Below are positions 12,868 to 23,240 of a stretch of DNA of 64,000 nucleotides, one piece after another. The stretch comes from Otatea glauca. Taxonomy: Eukaryota > Streptophyta > Magnoliopsida > Poales > Poaceae. Position 1 is the first letter of the stretch. Every line of letters starts with the position of its first letter. The DNA lies in NCBI GenBank assembly GCA_036346275.1, contig CM070722.1, positions 29,098,859-29,162,858 of the forward strand, written 5' to 3'. The translations under genes were made by a program, and so were the position numbers. The notes under the pieces were generated by a model. It was not told where the DNA came from, searched no databases, and saw only the letters and a list, made by a program, of their open reading frames with translations.

Positions 12868-14025
12868 ATTACGTGAATAAAGAAATGACATCGTTCCAAA
12901 AGTATGGGTTCATCACTGAAGACGTGTGGGAATGATTTGTTGACATGAAGTCAACGGAAGAATTCGTGCGTCAGTCTGCAACACACAAGATCGTCCAGTC
13001 AAAAAACACCCACCCGCACAGACTCGGCTCCACTATGTATGCGGGTTAGATCTCGCAATGGACAAGGGAGGACGACGAGGCAATCCAGAAGGAGGCCTCA
13101 CCGCCATTTGCCTCGATCTTAGACCCACACACCCGAAATTGGGTAAGAGCAAGATCACATCCCATATCTTCGGGCAGCGTGTCCTTTGCCAACCCTACAG
13201 ACGATGAAATGTCCCAACGCTTGGTAAGGTATCGAACTACATAGTTTGTAGGAATACAATACATACCTTCATATGTAAAATAACTTGTTGGGATCTTGAA
13301 TGCAGATAGCGTTGAGCACGGAATCTTCCCAGGGCTCGTTCACTTCAGACAGAGAGAGATATATACTCTCCACAGCCTTAGGAAACAAGGAGCACCTGGG
13401 TCACACCCGAGGCCTAGGTGTTTTCGTTTCTTGGAAAATAGGATTCCCACAAGACTCTGACACGTACAGGCGTAGGAAGAGAAGCAAAGCCGAGTTCGAG
13501 GAATGGCTAGTAGCCCTGATTGAGGAAAGGCTGAGAGCACAGTTCGATGATCTGCTAAGAAGCCTTGAGGAAAGGATGGAGCAAAGGGTTGCTGCGGAGA
13601 GGTAGGCACGAAACGTGCAAGCCCCAGAAGCACAGATACGGTTCAGCCCAACTAACCATCAGAGCAGCTGCACGTTCGCCCCTGAGACGAATGTGGATAA
13701 CGCTAGATTTCCTCCCGACAACACCCAAGTAATATACATGTCTGCAATTCTCCTTAGATAGACCTATTTAACATGCTAGCTAATTGTGTACCCTGCAAGC
13801 TTAAAGTGAGGCTTGCCAATGGCTCCGTTGTCCTGTAGACTGCTTGGGGGCACGCGTATCCATCCGATCTAGGGTCAGTGGTGCATGGTCGCACGATAGA
13901 TCCGAGCTACGCAAAGGTCCAGGTCGACGGTGTACATGAAATTTGCAAGGCCGTCACATTGGAGATGCCTCCAAATGATGAGATCATCACACTAGGGGAT
14001 GCCATTGACATGTTCGTCCAGTAGC
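12868..14025 (+). pseudogene. CACTA TNP1-like transposon protein, degraded
   Basis: Forward translation gives the plant transposon-protein signature: FVRQSATHK, HPHRLGS.MYAG, a W.REDDEAI block, and NWVRARSHP (up to about 13220). A plausible intron (donor near 13224, acceptor CAG at 13300-13302) leads to an exon at 13303-13605 with SQGSFTSDRE, a glycine-rich FVSWKIGFPQD block and a coiled-coil EEWLVALIEERLRAQFDDLL segment. The C-terminal CKLKVRLANG and PNDEIITLGDAI blocks follow at 13790-14025. In-frame stops (after VWE near 12930, after the coiled coil at 13603, near 13840 and 14022) show decay. This family accompanies the transposase in plant CACTA elements and is thought to bind subterminal repeats. 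Confidence 0.72.
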
Positions 14026-14374
14026 CCAAGGACACTCCTTCAACAACCGCCCTGCAGCATCGATGCTACCAACACTACCGGAGCCACGTGATGTGCCGGA
14101 GCTACCAGCACTACCGAAGCCACGTGTTGCAGCAAAGGAGCCCACCAAATCGGCTACTGTGTCCCGTCAGGCATAGGCCGTTACTGCCGTTCGGGCCCAG
14201 TTGTCTACCGTGAAGATGACATTTGCTAGACGGCGAGACGGCGACAAGGGCAAATCGAAGGGGACCACATCAGCACATGACTTTTCGTTCACCCTATTGG
14301 CACGGCAATTCGAGCTGGGACAACAGTTAATATCAAAAGAGCGTTAGGAGACGCTTACATTAGCCTGCATTATA

Positions 14375-15475
14375 TTGCAAGATTGGTGCATGGAACAAGC
14401 CAATAATCTGGTCGCACAATGGGCATCGAGTATGTCGATCAGCTTCAAGGAGGAGCATTTCTTACACGAGTTTTTGGATGGCTTCTTCGTGATCAGCTTC
14501 AACGACTTGTTCGATCTCTACAACCTCAACGCTCTCGACGCCTCACTCATGAGATGCTGGACATTGTAAGTGTGTGCAATCACGGTTTACATTCGTGTCG
14601 TACCGATAAATATCATATATATATGATCCTTGATTTTGTAAAGTAGATACATAATCATGGAAACAAAAATAAGGGAAGAACTGGTGGGTTTCCTCGATCC
14701 ACACATGGTGTCCAAGAAAATCTTGGATGAAAATTTACAAGTCATCCACGATTACATCGAAAAAGTATTGCTGGCTCAACAGGACAAAAAATTTATACTT
14801 TTACCCTACAACCCTGGGTAAGTGCTTCGTCCAGTTGCTATACTTGTTGATTTGTACTTTATACGTAGCTCGAAGTTTGGTTGAATTACCATGGCAACAT
14901 ACCTGTGCAGGTTTCATTGGGTTCTACTCGTAATTATACCAAGACAGAACCGGGTAATTTACCTTTATTCCAAAAAGGGTAGCACCCATGACTTGCCACC
15001 TATCGCAAATTTACTCGATGCATCATTTAGTGTCTACAAAGCTCGTGGAGGGCCACATAGAAAGGACTCATTGAAGCTGAAGCACATTCATAAGTTTCTG
15101 GTATCTGCTAGTACGCAATAATCCTTCACACTCTATAATAATACCTTTGGAACTAATTAACCTATTATATTTTAGAAGTGCCACCAGCAGCCAAAGGGCA
15201 CTAACCTATGTGGATTCTACGTTTCCCACAACATGCAACTCCTCATTGATGCACATAAGACCAATGTCATAGAGGTTTGTCAATCTTGCAACAAGTGTTT
15301 CCACTTATCAATTTATATACATGTAAGACTTTACTCTTCCCATTGACAGGCTTGGAAATACGCTGAATCTACGTTGGAAAAGGTTGACCTGCTAGGTATT
15401 CGAGGACAACTTTGTGCCTTCTTGATGTGTGATGTCGTAAATCCAAAAGGCGAATGCCACTCAAGCCTCACCTGA
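14375..15475 (+). pseudogene. CACTA-encoded Ulp1/C48-like cysteine protease, five exons
   Basis: Exons inferred from translation and GT-AG borders: about 14375-14566 (EFLDGFF, LFDLYNLNALDASLMR), 14650-14818 (FLDPHMVSKKIL, FILLPYNPG), 14912-15096 (FHWVLLVI, with the His expected to be catalytic), 15177-15273 (QQPKGTNLCGFYV, with the expected Gln and Cys) and 15351-15475 (AWKYAESTLEKV, ending in TGA). Each splice keeps the frame by eye. Ulp1-like proteases cleave SUMO/NEDD8-type conjugates, and such domains are common in plant CACTA and MULE elements. The acidic residue expected after the His strand (usually in a LDS-type motif) reads LYS here, so the catalytic triad seems broken. Confidence 0.7.
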
Positions 15476-15799
15476 TGAGTTGTGAATTTGTTAGTTACCA
15501 TTTGGATTAATTTGTAAACCTTGTACTGTGAATTTGTGAGTTGTAGTTCTGAATTCAATTGTTTTTTATATATCTGAGTTGATTTCTGAAATGGATGCAT
15601 TGTACGTTGTGATGTGCGATCTGAGTTGATTTTTGAAATGGATGCGTTGTATATTGTAATATGTGATCTGAGTTCATTTCTGAAATGTATGTCATAAAAA
15701 TATGCTGGTGATGCTCTGTAATATCTTTTGTTTCAGAGGGCATGGCTAGCATTTCTTGAGGCTAGCCAATTAATAAAAAACTATAAATAATGAAAATCC

Positions 15800-16232
15800 A
15801 ACATCACAGACGGTTCTAAACAAGAACTGCCTGTGATGTAGACCCTTCACAGATGGTTCCAATTTAGAACCATCTGTGATGAGGCCTACATCATAGATGG
15901 TTCTAGATTTGAACCATCTGTGATGAGATCTACATCACAAACGGTTCTAAACAAGAACCGTCTATGATGTAGGCCTCATCATAGATGGTTCTAAAGTGGA
16001 ACCATCTGTGATGTAGGTCTTATCACACACGATTCCGATTTGGAACCATCTGTGAAGGGTGTACATCATAGACGGTTCTTGTTTAGAACCGTCTGTGATG
16101 ACTATTTTCACTAACGGTTCACAAATCGTCTGTGACCACCCTTCTTATCACTGACAGTTAGTTACAGATTGTTCACAAACCTTCTGTGATAAGCCTTACG
16201 AATCGTCTGTGATGTAGTGTTGTGCAGTAGTG
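15800..16232 (+). repeat. CACTA-1 right subterminal repeat block
   Basis: About ten modules of the word TCACAGACGGTTC (or TCACAGATGGTTC) in alternating orientations, mostly paired as inverted repeats around short spacers. The block ends in the TIR. The base word is the presumed transposon-protein binding site. Confidence 0.85.
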
Positions 16233-17163
16233 TTTATAATCTAAAAAGGTTGGATATGACTAAAGGTTGCAGATATTTTGGTTAAAAATAAAAATAAAAC
16301 TATGGTTTTGACACGGTGATTATTAGCAATAGCCGAATGTGCATGTGACTTGCACGTAGATAGGGGGAGTTTATCTCCTAGGTCGAATTAAGGACCGAAC
16401 TATTGTGTTGTTTTCAAGCCAGGACATCCATGCAACAATAAGTGCTGGTATGGGATGGCCTTAAATTATTAAGTTGCTTAGATTTAACTTTGTGCATTGG
16501 AAGGCTAGAGTAGTGTGGGCAATTCGGGTAGGTTTGCTCGAAGGGGTGTCCTCACCGAGGTGTTGGGAGTAACGCCTGCTGACACAACGGTGCATGCCTT
16601 GCTATATGGAGAAATGGTTATGGCAGGGATGGACTGCCTTGGTTACTGTGTTAATGATGGACCGCATGTCTTAGGTGTGTTTATTTCTACCGCCACAGCA
16701 AGGGTTTGACGTTACTGGGCTGGTGCAAATTTAGGTCTATCTAATGTAACGGTTATGTCATGACTCTGTGCGGCATACCAAAGGAAGTGTGCTAATGATT
16801 TGCAAAAAGAGTCGGCCATGTCTTATGGGTAAAGCTGTACACTTTGCAGAGTTTAAATCTTTTCGAAAAACCGTGCCCATGGTCATGGGCACTTCGTAAA
16901 GTTATCACGTAGTAAGATATTTTGATATTTTCAAAATGGATGATTTGGAAATATGTGTTGGAAAGCTTTTATTTTAGATGTCATGCTAGGGATTGGCAAG
17001 TGGTGATGCGATACTCACAATCATGGAGGACTATGAGTTATTTTCATATCAGTCATACTTGCAATTACAAATTCCGTTTATAATCTATTAGATGGTATTT
17101 ATAACTCAAATTTGCTTTATACAAAATAACCGTAGAAGCCTCCTTTGACATAGCCTAAATTAT

Positions 17164-18323
17164 CACTACTACAGAAAAGGTCATCACAGACGGTTCGGAA
17201 CCGCCATCACAGACGGTTTTCCGAACCGTCTGTAACCATGGGTCAGTGATGTTACGGAACATCACGCATGCGGTTTATGAACCGTCGTAATAGAACATAT
17301 CACGAGCGGTTTCAAACTAAAACCGCTCGTGATATGCAAACATCACGACGGTTTTACTAAGAACCGTCTGTGATAACAAACTAACACGACGGTTTTACTA
17401 AGAACCGTCGTGATAACAACTATCACGCACGATTTTTACTTTGAACCGCTTTGTGATGTTACTTTGGAAACAAAAAATATAAATCACGTCATGATGATAT
17501 TTACGTGATCCACTACTCTGTGCTAGTTCGGGCATAATGGAAGAGCTCTTTGGATGTGAGATATCCCATGTCATCGCTCAAGAACTTGAAAACGCAAAAT
17601 CGTCGAAAAAAACTTCGGAGGCCGTTTTGAGGCCCTAAACGATGTTTTTTCGAGATCGACGTTTTTTCGGAGCCTCGCGTGTACTTCTGATCGCGATCAG
17701 AGCTCGTATGCAAAAGTTATGGCCGTTTTACCGAAAGGTGCACAGATCGAAAACAAAAACGCCGCAACATCAAGAGTGCAAAAGAGAAGAGAAGAGGGAA
17801 ATGAAGAGGAAGAGGAAGAGGAGAGGATGAGCTATAACATTCGAAGAGGAGAGGAAAAGGAAGTGAGAAGTGAGAAGAGAGAAGAGAAGAGGAGAGGAGA
17901 GCAGGAGAAGTAAGAAGAAAGCAGCAGGAGAAGAGCCGCAAGCTGGTATTTTAAAGGAAGTCGAAAATGAGACGAACGGGAAGTTCAAATTTGGTGAGAG
18001 CGCGAAAGTTGAAATGTTATCACAAACGGTTCTGTCTGGATAAACCGTCTGTGATGTGGTTTATCACAGACGGTTATTATAATGAACCGTCTGTGATAAG
18101 TCGCTGACGGTTTTATTATAAAACCGTCTGAGATAATACATGATATCACAGACGGTTTTAACTAAAATCGTCTGTGATATTAATATATATCACTGGCTGT
18201 TTTTAAGAGTACCGTCTGTGATAATTTCACTAACGGTTGCAATACAGAACCGTCAGTGATGTTCATCGTCACAGAGAAACCGTTTGTGATGAGGCGTCTA
18301 ATATAAGCCTTTCTGTAGTAGTG
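17164..18323. mobile_element. Non-autonomous CACTA element, 1.16 kb
   Basis: Perfect-type termini: CACTACTACAGAAA at 17164 and the reverse complement ending TTTCTGTAGTAGTG at 18323. Both arms consist of palindromic ACGGTT modules (about 17180-17460 and 18015-18290). Flanking trinucleotides are TAT and TCT, a one-mismatch TSD. The centre has no coding signature, only a purine-rich tract. It is inserted in the LTR fragment 16233-18690. The arms match CACTA-1's repeat word, so a CACTA-1-like element could have mobilised it. Confidence 0.9.
17770..17935 (+). repeat. Purine (GA)-rich tract inside the CACTA MITE
   Basis: About 165 bp that is nearly all A and G on the plus strand, with GAAGAG/GGAAGA units. 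Low-complexity frames on both strands here (Lys/Glu-rich or Ser/Leu-rich) are artefacts of composition. Confidence 0.85.
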
Positions 18324-18689
18324 TCTATTATATCTTTGTGATAAACTACAAATCTTGTTGAGTATACAAGTGCTCAACCTTGCTTTATTTCTTGGTTTAG
18401 TAGGTGGAGAGCGAAGCCCTAGATGATACACACATGACGCAGGTTACGAGGGATAAATTGAAGAGTCTTTATATGGTTTATACCTTGTCAGTTGCCTAAG
18501 GGTTGCATGGGCATACCACAAGGCTTTTGAACTTTCGCTACAATATAATCTGTCTTGTAAGACATTATTGTATAATTAACTTCCGCTGTTATATGTATAA
18601 TATTGTGTATGGATGTGCTACCAATATTGTGAATGCGCGTACAAGCCACTAATCATGGGACTGGTACTGTATGCACATAGAGGGTTGCC

Positions 18690-19084
18690 ACATCAGAATA
18701 CATACTCAATGAAGAAATCAATAGCACAATCCTCTAATGTAACTCTCCTCAAGCAGCCCTAATGTTCTAGTAGAAGGCTCTTTGCCCCAAGCAATTGCAT
18801 CTAGAGTACCATAGAGATTGTCCACTAGTATAAGGATACATACCCAATGTAGAACTCAGTGGCACAATCTTCTAGCACCCTTTACATTAGAGAACTTCTT
18901 AGCACAAGAGCAATCTTTCATATTATTTTTATAGCCAACTTTTGTCTGAAGTACTTCCTGTTATGTTACAAGGATACAATAAACTAGCTAAAATATTAAC
19001 AAGTATACATTGAGAAACAACATTATTTGATAGATCAAGACAAAGACATCTTAGGGCTTTTCCATGTCTGCCATCATATGTGCC
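18690..19084. other. Unassigned DNA with a short imperfect duplication
   Basis: No gene signature. Two imperfect copies of a segment reading 'gatacata.(c)tcaatg(a/t)aga', with spaced GGCACAATC-like text, lie near 18700-18770 and 18830-18890. It may be the 3' part of the captured gene fragment read on the minus strand. Confidence 0.4.
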
Positions 19085-19532
19085 ACATCTTTCATAACAG
19101 AGGCTTTTCAGTTCTCCTTATAGTTCCACAGCTCTGGCACAGTGCCCATTTGTTTGACACCAATAACTGATTGACTTTTAGTTATATCTCTTAATCCCTA
19201 CAAAAGAGATCATTTCATTGTGAAAATAGGCTGTCTTTGTATATTATTAGTTACCACATCGAATTAAATACTATAAACCTTTATATTACCTCTATAAGCT
19301 CATCTTTGGCTTCTTCCAGCTCTACATTCGCCCTGCGCTCCTTAGTGATGAGTACATAGTTAAGAGTTTCAATATCTTGCGATTTGTCATTTATGTCTTT
19401 TAGTTTTTGTTTCATCTCGTCAATTTTTTCTATTAACTTAACCTTTACCTTCAATTGTTCTTTCTCCACCTCAAGTTTTCGTTTAGTATCCAACAACTTT
19501 TCCATATCGTCTATCTTATTTGTAGGTTCCAT
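19085..19532 (-). pseudogene. Captured FDM/IDN2-like (XH-domain) gene fragment, two exons
   Basis: On the minus strand, exon A (19532 down to 19290) encodes a Lys/Glu-rich coiled coil ending in TLNYVLITKERRANVELEEA and KDELIE, then a GT donor. Exon B begins at 19197 after a TAG acceptor and continues in frame with GLRDITKS and VIGVKQMG. The junction falls exactly where FACTOR OF DNA METHYLATION / IDN2 proteins pass from coiled coil to XH domain (family: KER.SNDELQEAR then IG.KRMGEL). Those proteins act in RNA-directed DNA methylation. After VKQMG the similarity fades and a TGA follows. The XS and zinc-finger parts are absent, so this is a fragment, probably carried by a CACTA element whose right end is at 21084. 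Confidence 0.72.
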
Positions 19533-19822
19533 ATTATATATGTATGCAATTTGCAGTCACTAGGACATAAATAAATATATGATGAATGATTGTAGGATAG
19601 AGTGCTCTCAGGTGTTGAGCTACTGAAGGTTAGACTTTTAGCCTCCTCGCCACAAGGTGTAGGGCTGCTAGAGACTAATCTCTTACCTCCTCTACACTAG
19701 GGTCATATAATGAAAATTGAACTAGACAATTAACTAAGCAAGTAAGACCTTGAACTCTTACCTTCCTAAATCATGCACAGTTCGGTCAAGTAGGTATAAA
19801 GTATTTAAAGTCAATTTCGATA
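19533..19822. other. Unassigned AT-rich DNA beside the gene fragment
   Basis: Possibly intron of the captured gene, since it lies upstream of exon A on the minus strand. No exon or motif recognised. Confidence 0.35.
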
Positions 19823-20421
19823 TTCAAATGATCAAAATTAGATTATGAACAGTTCGTCTAATCAGGTATATCAACAACTAACTAAACAAAGGCTATGAAC
19901 ACAGCAAGATAAGCAATCATAATCAGTATATTCAGCAATAATCAAACGAGTATCAAACTAGATACTGAATATGATGATCAATCTCAAATACAGTGAAATA
20001 AAAGTAATACTTTATAGCATTTACAGGAAGCAACTCTATAGTTCAAGGCCATATTCACTACTTTAATTATTTTAGTTCATTAATAGACCCATAGCATCAT
20101 TGAGCATATAACTGGCAGCAATACAACCAGCAGTGATTCTCTATTCAAATGATCAAAATCATATTATGAAAGTTCAGCCAAATGGGTATATCAACAACTG
20201 ACTAAATAGAGGCTATGAACAGAGCAAGTTAAGCAATCATAATCAGCATATTCAGCAATAATCAAACGAGTATCAAACTAGATACTCAATATGATGATCA
20301 AGCTCAAAGACAATGAAATAAAAGCAATACTTTCTAGCATTTACAGGAAGCAACTCTATAGTGACCCATAGCATCATTGAGCATACATTTGGTAGCAATA
20401 TAATACAACCGGCAACGATGT
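19823..20421 (+). repeat. Imperfect tandem duplication, ~320-330 bp unit
   Basis: Copy 1 (about 19823-20153) and copy 2 (about 20154-20421) share long identical stretches, for example the text from TTCAGCAATAATCAAACGAG at 19931 and 20251, and CAGGAAGCAACTCTATAG. Copy 2 lacks about 46 bp present in copy 1 before CCCATAGCATC. The function is unknown; it is non-coding. Confidence 0.9.
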
Positions 20422-20775
20422 GACTGACCTTGGCGTAATGGAGCCGGGGAGGCAGAGGGGCGACGCGGGCGAGGCAGAGCTAGGGGCACACCATGGGAGC
20501 TGGGGCAAAGGGGCGACATAGGCGAGGCGGAGCTAGGGGTGCGCCATAGGAGTCGGAGAGGCGAGGGGCGATACAAGTTCTGTGGAGCCAGGGAGGCTGA
20601 AGGGCATGACGTGGGCGAGGAGAGGCGGAGGGGCGCGAGGAGGAGAGGAGAGAACTCCTTTTGTAGAATGGAGGGGCAGCTGAGAGGTCAAGTGCGAGGT
20701 GGACGCCTTGGCTTTTAGTATTTGAATGCATCGGGAGGACAAGCCGAGAGGTCAAGCACGGGAAAGCGTTTGGTA
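20422..20775. other. GC-rich unassigned segment
   Basis: G-rich on the plus strand with short GAGGCGGAG/GGGGCG repeats. Minus-strand frames here are Pro/Ser-rich, overlap each other and have no family signature. It could be a captured 5' exon or UTR, but I cannot support a gene. Confidence 0.4.
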
Positions 20776-21084
20776 TTACTATCACGATCAGTTCAAACTT
20801 AAAAAACCGATCGTGATGACCATAATCACTATCGGTTTGACCACAGAACCAATAGTGGTACATATAACATCACTATCGGTTCTGCTATCAGAACCGATAG
20901 TTATACATATAACATCACTATTGGTTCTATCTTGAGAACCGATAGTGATGACGATAGTCATCACTATCGTTTTTGCACTGTATTTCTCAGCCACGCCGAA
21001 TCATATATCACTATTGGATTTTTTTCTGAAAAGTTGGAAACCGACTCAGATGAAGAGATATTGTAATGTCGTTCGGTAGTAGTG
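20776..21084 (+). mobile_element. Right arm and terminus of a CACTA element
   Basis: Paired modules of the word CACTATCGGTTC and its reverse complement, ending in GTTCGGTAGTAGTG at 21084, the complement of a CACTACTACCGAAC-type TIR. No matching left arm is found upstream, so the left end is lost or too diverged. If the element extends left, it would include the FDM/IDN2-like fragment. Confidence 0.75.
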
Positions 21085-21249
21085 TCAACTTCTAGATCCC
21101 ATCCACAAATATATACAAATCAAATATGTGTATGTTTGATGTGCTTTGAAGGATTATGGTCTAGTTGATCTAGGGTATATGGGCAACCAGATATTACTTG
21201 GCGCAATCACAGCCACAAGCATGATAGATATAACATGGAGCCACGATTG
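21085..21249. other. Unassigned spacer
   Basis: Short AT-rich stretch between two CACTA fragments. Nothing recognised. Confidence 0.4.
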
Positions 21250-22840
21250 TAGAACCACTTATCACAGAAGGTTCGGAACCGTCATCACAAACGATTTTCT
21301 GAACTGTCTGTATCAAAGTGTCACTGATGACAATACATCATCACAGACGGTTTTGCAAACGTCTGTGAAAAAATACATCCTAGACGGTTCCAAACTAGAA
21401 CCGTCTGTGATGATCACACATCACAGACGGTTCCATTTTGGAACCGTCTGTGATGAGTTCTAAATCCCAGACAGTTCAAAATTGGAACCGTTTGTGATGA
21501 GCTCTACATCCCAGAGTGTGATATGGAGATCATCACAGGCGGTTCCAAAGTCTATGATGTTGATTTTCTATTTTTTCTTTAATTTTGTTTATTGGCTAGC
21601 CTCAGGAAATGCTAGCCATGCCCTCTGAAAGAAAAGACAAGATACAAAATATAGAGCATCACCAGTATTATTATGACATACATCTCAGAAATGAGCTCCG
21701 ATCATATATGAACATACAGCGCATCCATTTAAGAAATCAACTCACATATGTAAAAACCAGTTGAATTAAGAACTATAAGTCACAAATTCACAGCACAAGG
21801 TTCACAAATTAATGGAAATGGTATCTAAAATATTCAGAACTCTTTAGGCGAGGCTTGAGTGGTGTTTACCTTTTGGATTAGTGACCTCACGCATCAAGAA
21901 GGCACAGAGTTGTCCTCGAATACCTAGCGGGTAAGCCTATTCCAACACAGATTCAGCGTATTGCTAAGCCTGTGATGGGAAGAGTAAAGTCTTGCGTGTT
22001 TATAAATTAATAAGTGGAAACAATTGTTGCAAGATCTACAAACCTCTATAACATTGGTCGTCTTTGAACCAATGAGGAATTCCATGTTGTGGCAAACATA
22101 GAATCCACATTGGTTAGTGCCCTTTGGTTGCTGGTGACACTACCAAAATATAATAGGTTAATTAGTTCGAAAGGTATTATTATGGAGTGTGAAGGATTAT
22201 TGCGTACTAGCGGATACTGGAAAGTTATAAATATGCGTCAGCGTCGCTGGGTTCTTCCTGTGTGGAGGTCTATGAGCTTTATAGACATAGAACGACGTGT
22301 CAAGTAAATCTCTGATATGCTTCATGTTGAGGGTGCCGCCCTTTTTAGAATCAAGGTAAATTACCCAGTTCTGTCTTGGTATAATTATGAGTAGAACTCA
22401 TAGAGACCTACACAGCCATGTCTCCATGGTCATTCAACCTAACTTCAAATTGCGTTATATAGTACAAAGCAACAAGTATAGCAACAGGATGAAACACTTA
22501 CCCCGGGTTGTGGGGTAAAAGTATGAATTTTTTGTCCCATTGAGCCAGCAATACTTTTTGCACGTACTCGTTGATAGTTTGTTTGGACACCATGTGTGGG
22601 TTGAGGAAACCCACCGGTTGTTTCCTTGCTTCTACTTCCATGATCATGTATCTAAATATACAAAATCAAGAATCATATATATATCTGACATTTATTGCTA
22701 CAACACGAATGCACACTGTGATTGCAGACACTTACATGTCCAGCATCTCATGAGTGATGCGTCGAGGGGGTTGAGGCTGTATAGTTCAAACAGGTCGTTG
22801 AAGCTGACCACGAAACAACCATCCAAAAACCGGTAGTAGT
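21250..22840 (-). mobile_element. CACTA-2: inverted, decayed copy of CACTA-1 right part
   Basis: The reverse complement aligns with 14480-16200. The subterminal repeats (21260-21560), the GCTAGCC-containing stretch and the Ulp1/C48 exons appear in reverse order: GCGTATTGCTAAGCCTGTGATG at about 21957 corresponds to exon 5, the GGGTTGTGGGGTAAAAGT block at about 22505 to exon 2, and the GCATCTCATGAGTGATGCGT block to exon 1. The terminus is degraded near 21256, and the copy ends around 22838 at the junction with G3. The protease exons carry indels, so no open frame survives. Confidence 0.8.
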
Positions 22841-22864
22841 TTCTACACCTCCACAGCAGAGTGT

Positions 22865-23240
22865 TGGGGCTATCTTTGCCCTGGTGCCACCTAGAGTCTA
22901 TGCCATGCCTTCCATTGAGTCCATGAGTTGTCCTGATATGGTGACTGGTACAATACTTGTGGATTCATATGTTGTGTTATTTCTTTTTGATTCTGGATCC
23001 TCCTACTCATTTGTATCGCTAGAGTTTTCTAGAAGGCAAGGTTGGGTATACAACAAATTTCTTAGTCCATTCTAGGGGGTCTCATTGCTAGTTTCACATT
23101 TTATCCTAGTTGTGTGGCATGGATTGGTTGCATTGCTATCTAGCCAAGATTTGCTATTTTTGGAAAAAAGTTACCTTGCAGGCTCCATCTAGAGAGGAGT
23201 TGGTTTTTCAAGGGGTGCACCACCGTGTTCTCCCTTTGTG
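22865..23240 (+). pseudogene. G3 gypsy protease fragment
   Basis: The plus frame carries the TGTILVDS and LFDSGSSYSFVS aspartic-protease motifs and, after a frame change, CGMDWL and VTLQAPSREELVF. This is the usual end of a chromovirus protease domain. It stops where the inverted LTR begins (23245). The matching downstream pol sequence resumes at 30181 on the same strand, so both belong to one old element, G3. Stops and frameshifts make it non-functional. Confidence 0.75.

Larger units (their letters stand above)
12864..16232 (+). mobile_element. CACTA-1, left-truncated En/Spm-like element
   Basis: The right end is clear: palindromic subterminal repeats from about 15800 and a terminal GCAGTAGTG at 16224-16232, the reverse complement of the CACTACTGC type TIR. 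The left TIR is missing; the element starts abruptly next to the relic LTR. Inside are a TNP1-like protein region and an Ulp1/C48-like protease region, both typical cargo of autonomous grass CACTA elements. The DDE transposase (TNP2/TnpD) gene is absent, so it must lie in the lost left part. An inverted partial copy lies at 21250-22840. Confidence 0.85.
16233..18690 (+). repeat. Partial long gypsy LTR (plus strand), interrupted by a CACTA MITE
   Basis: Similar in reverse complement to 23255-24600: for example 16266-16400 versus 24470-24595, 16833-16930 versus 23990-24070, and 18481-18520 versus 23440-23495. The layout (caaccttg block, 'accttgtcagttgcctaagg', a terminal block with 'catgggact') parallels the Tekay-type LTRs. 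Both LTR ends are lost: CACTA-1 adjoins on the left and unrelated sequence after about 18685. Open frames such as 16515-16709 have no recognisable product. Confidence 0.7.

Noticed and set aside
15800..16232. CRISPR-like regularly spaced repeats
   Set aside because: Palindromic CACTA subterminal modules in plant DNA, with alternating orientation, variable spacing and a TIR at the end.
20334..20863. Pro/Ser-rich minus-strand frames that might be a gene 5' exon
   Set aside because: G-rich low-complexity sequence with several overlapping frames. No domain, splice or start evidence beyond composition.
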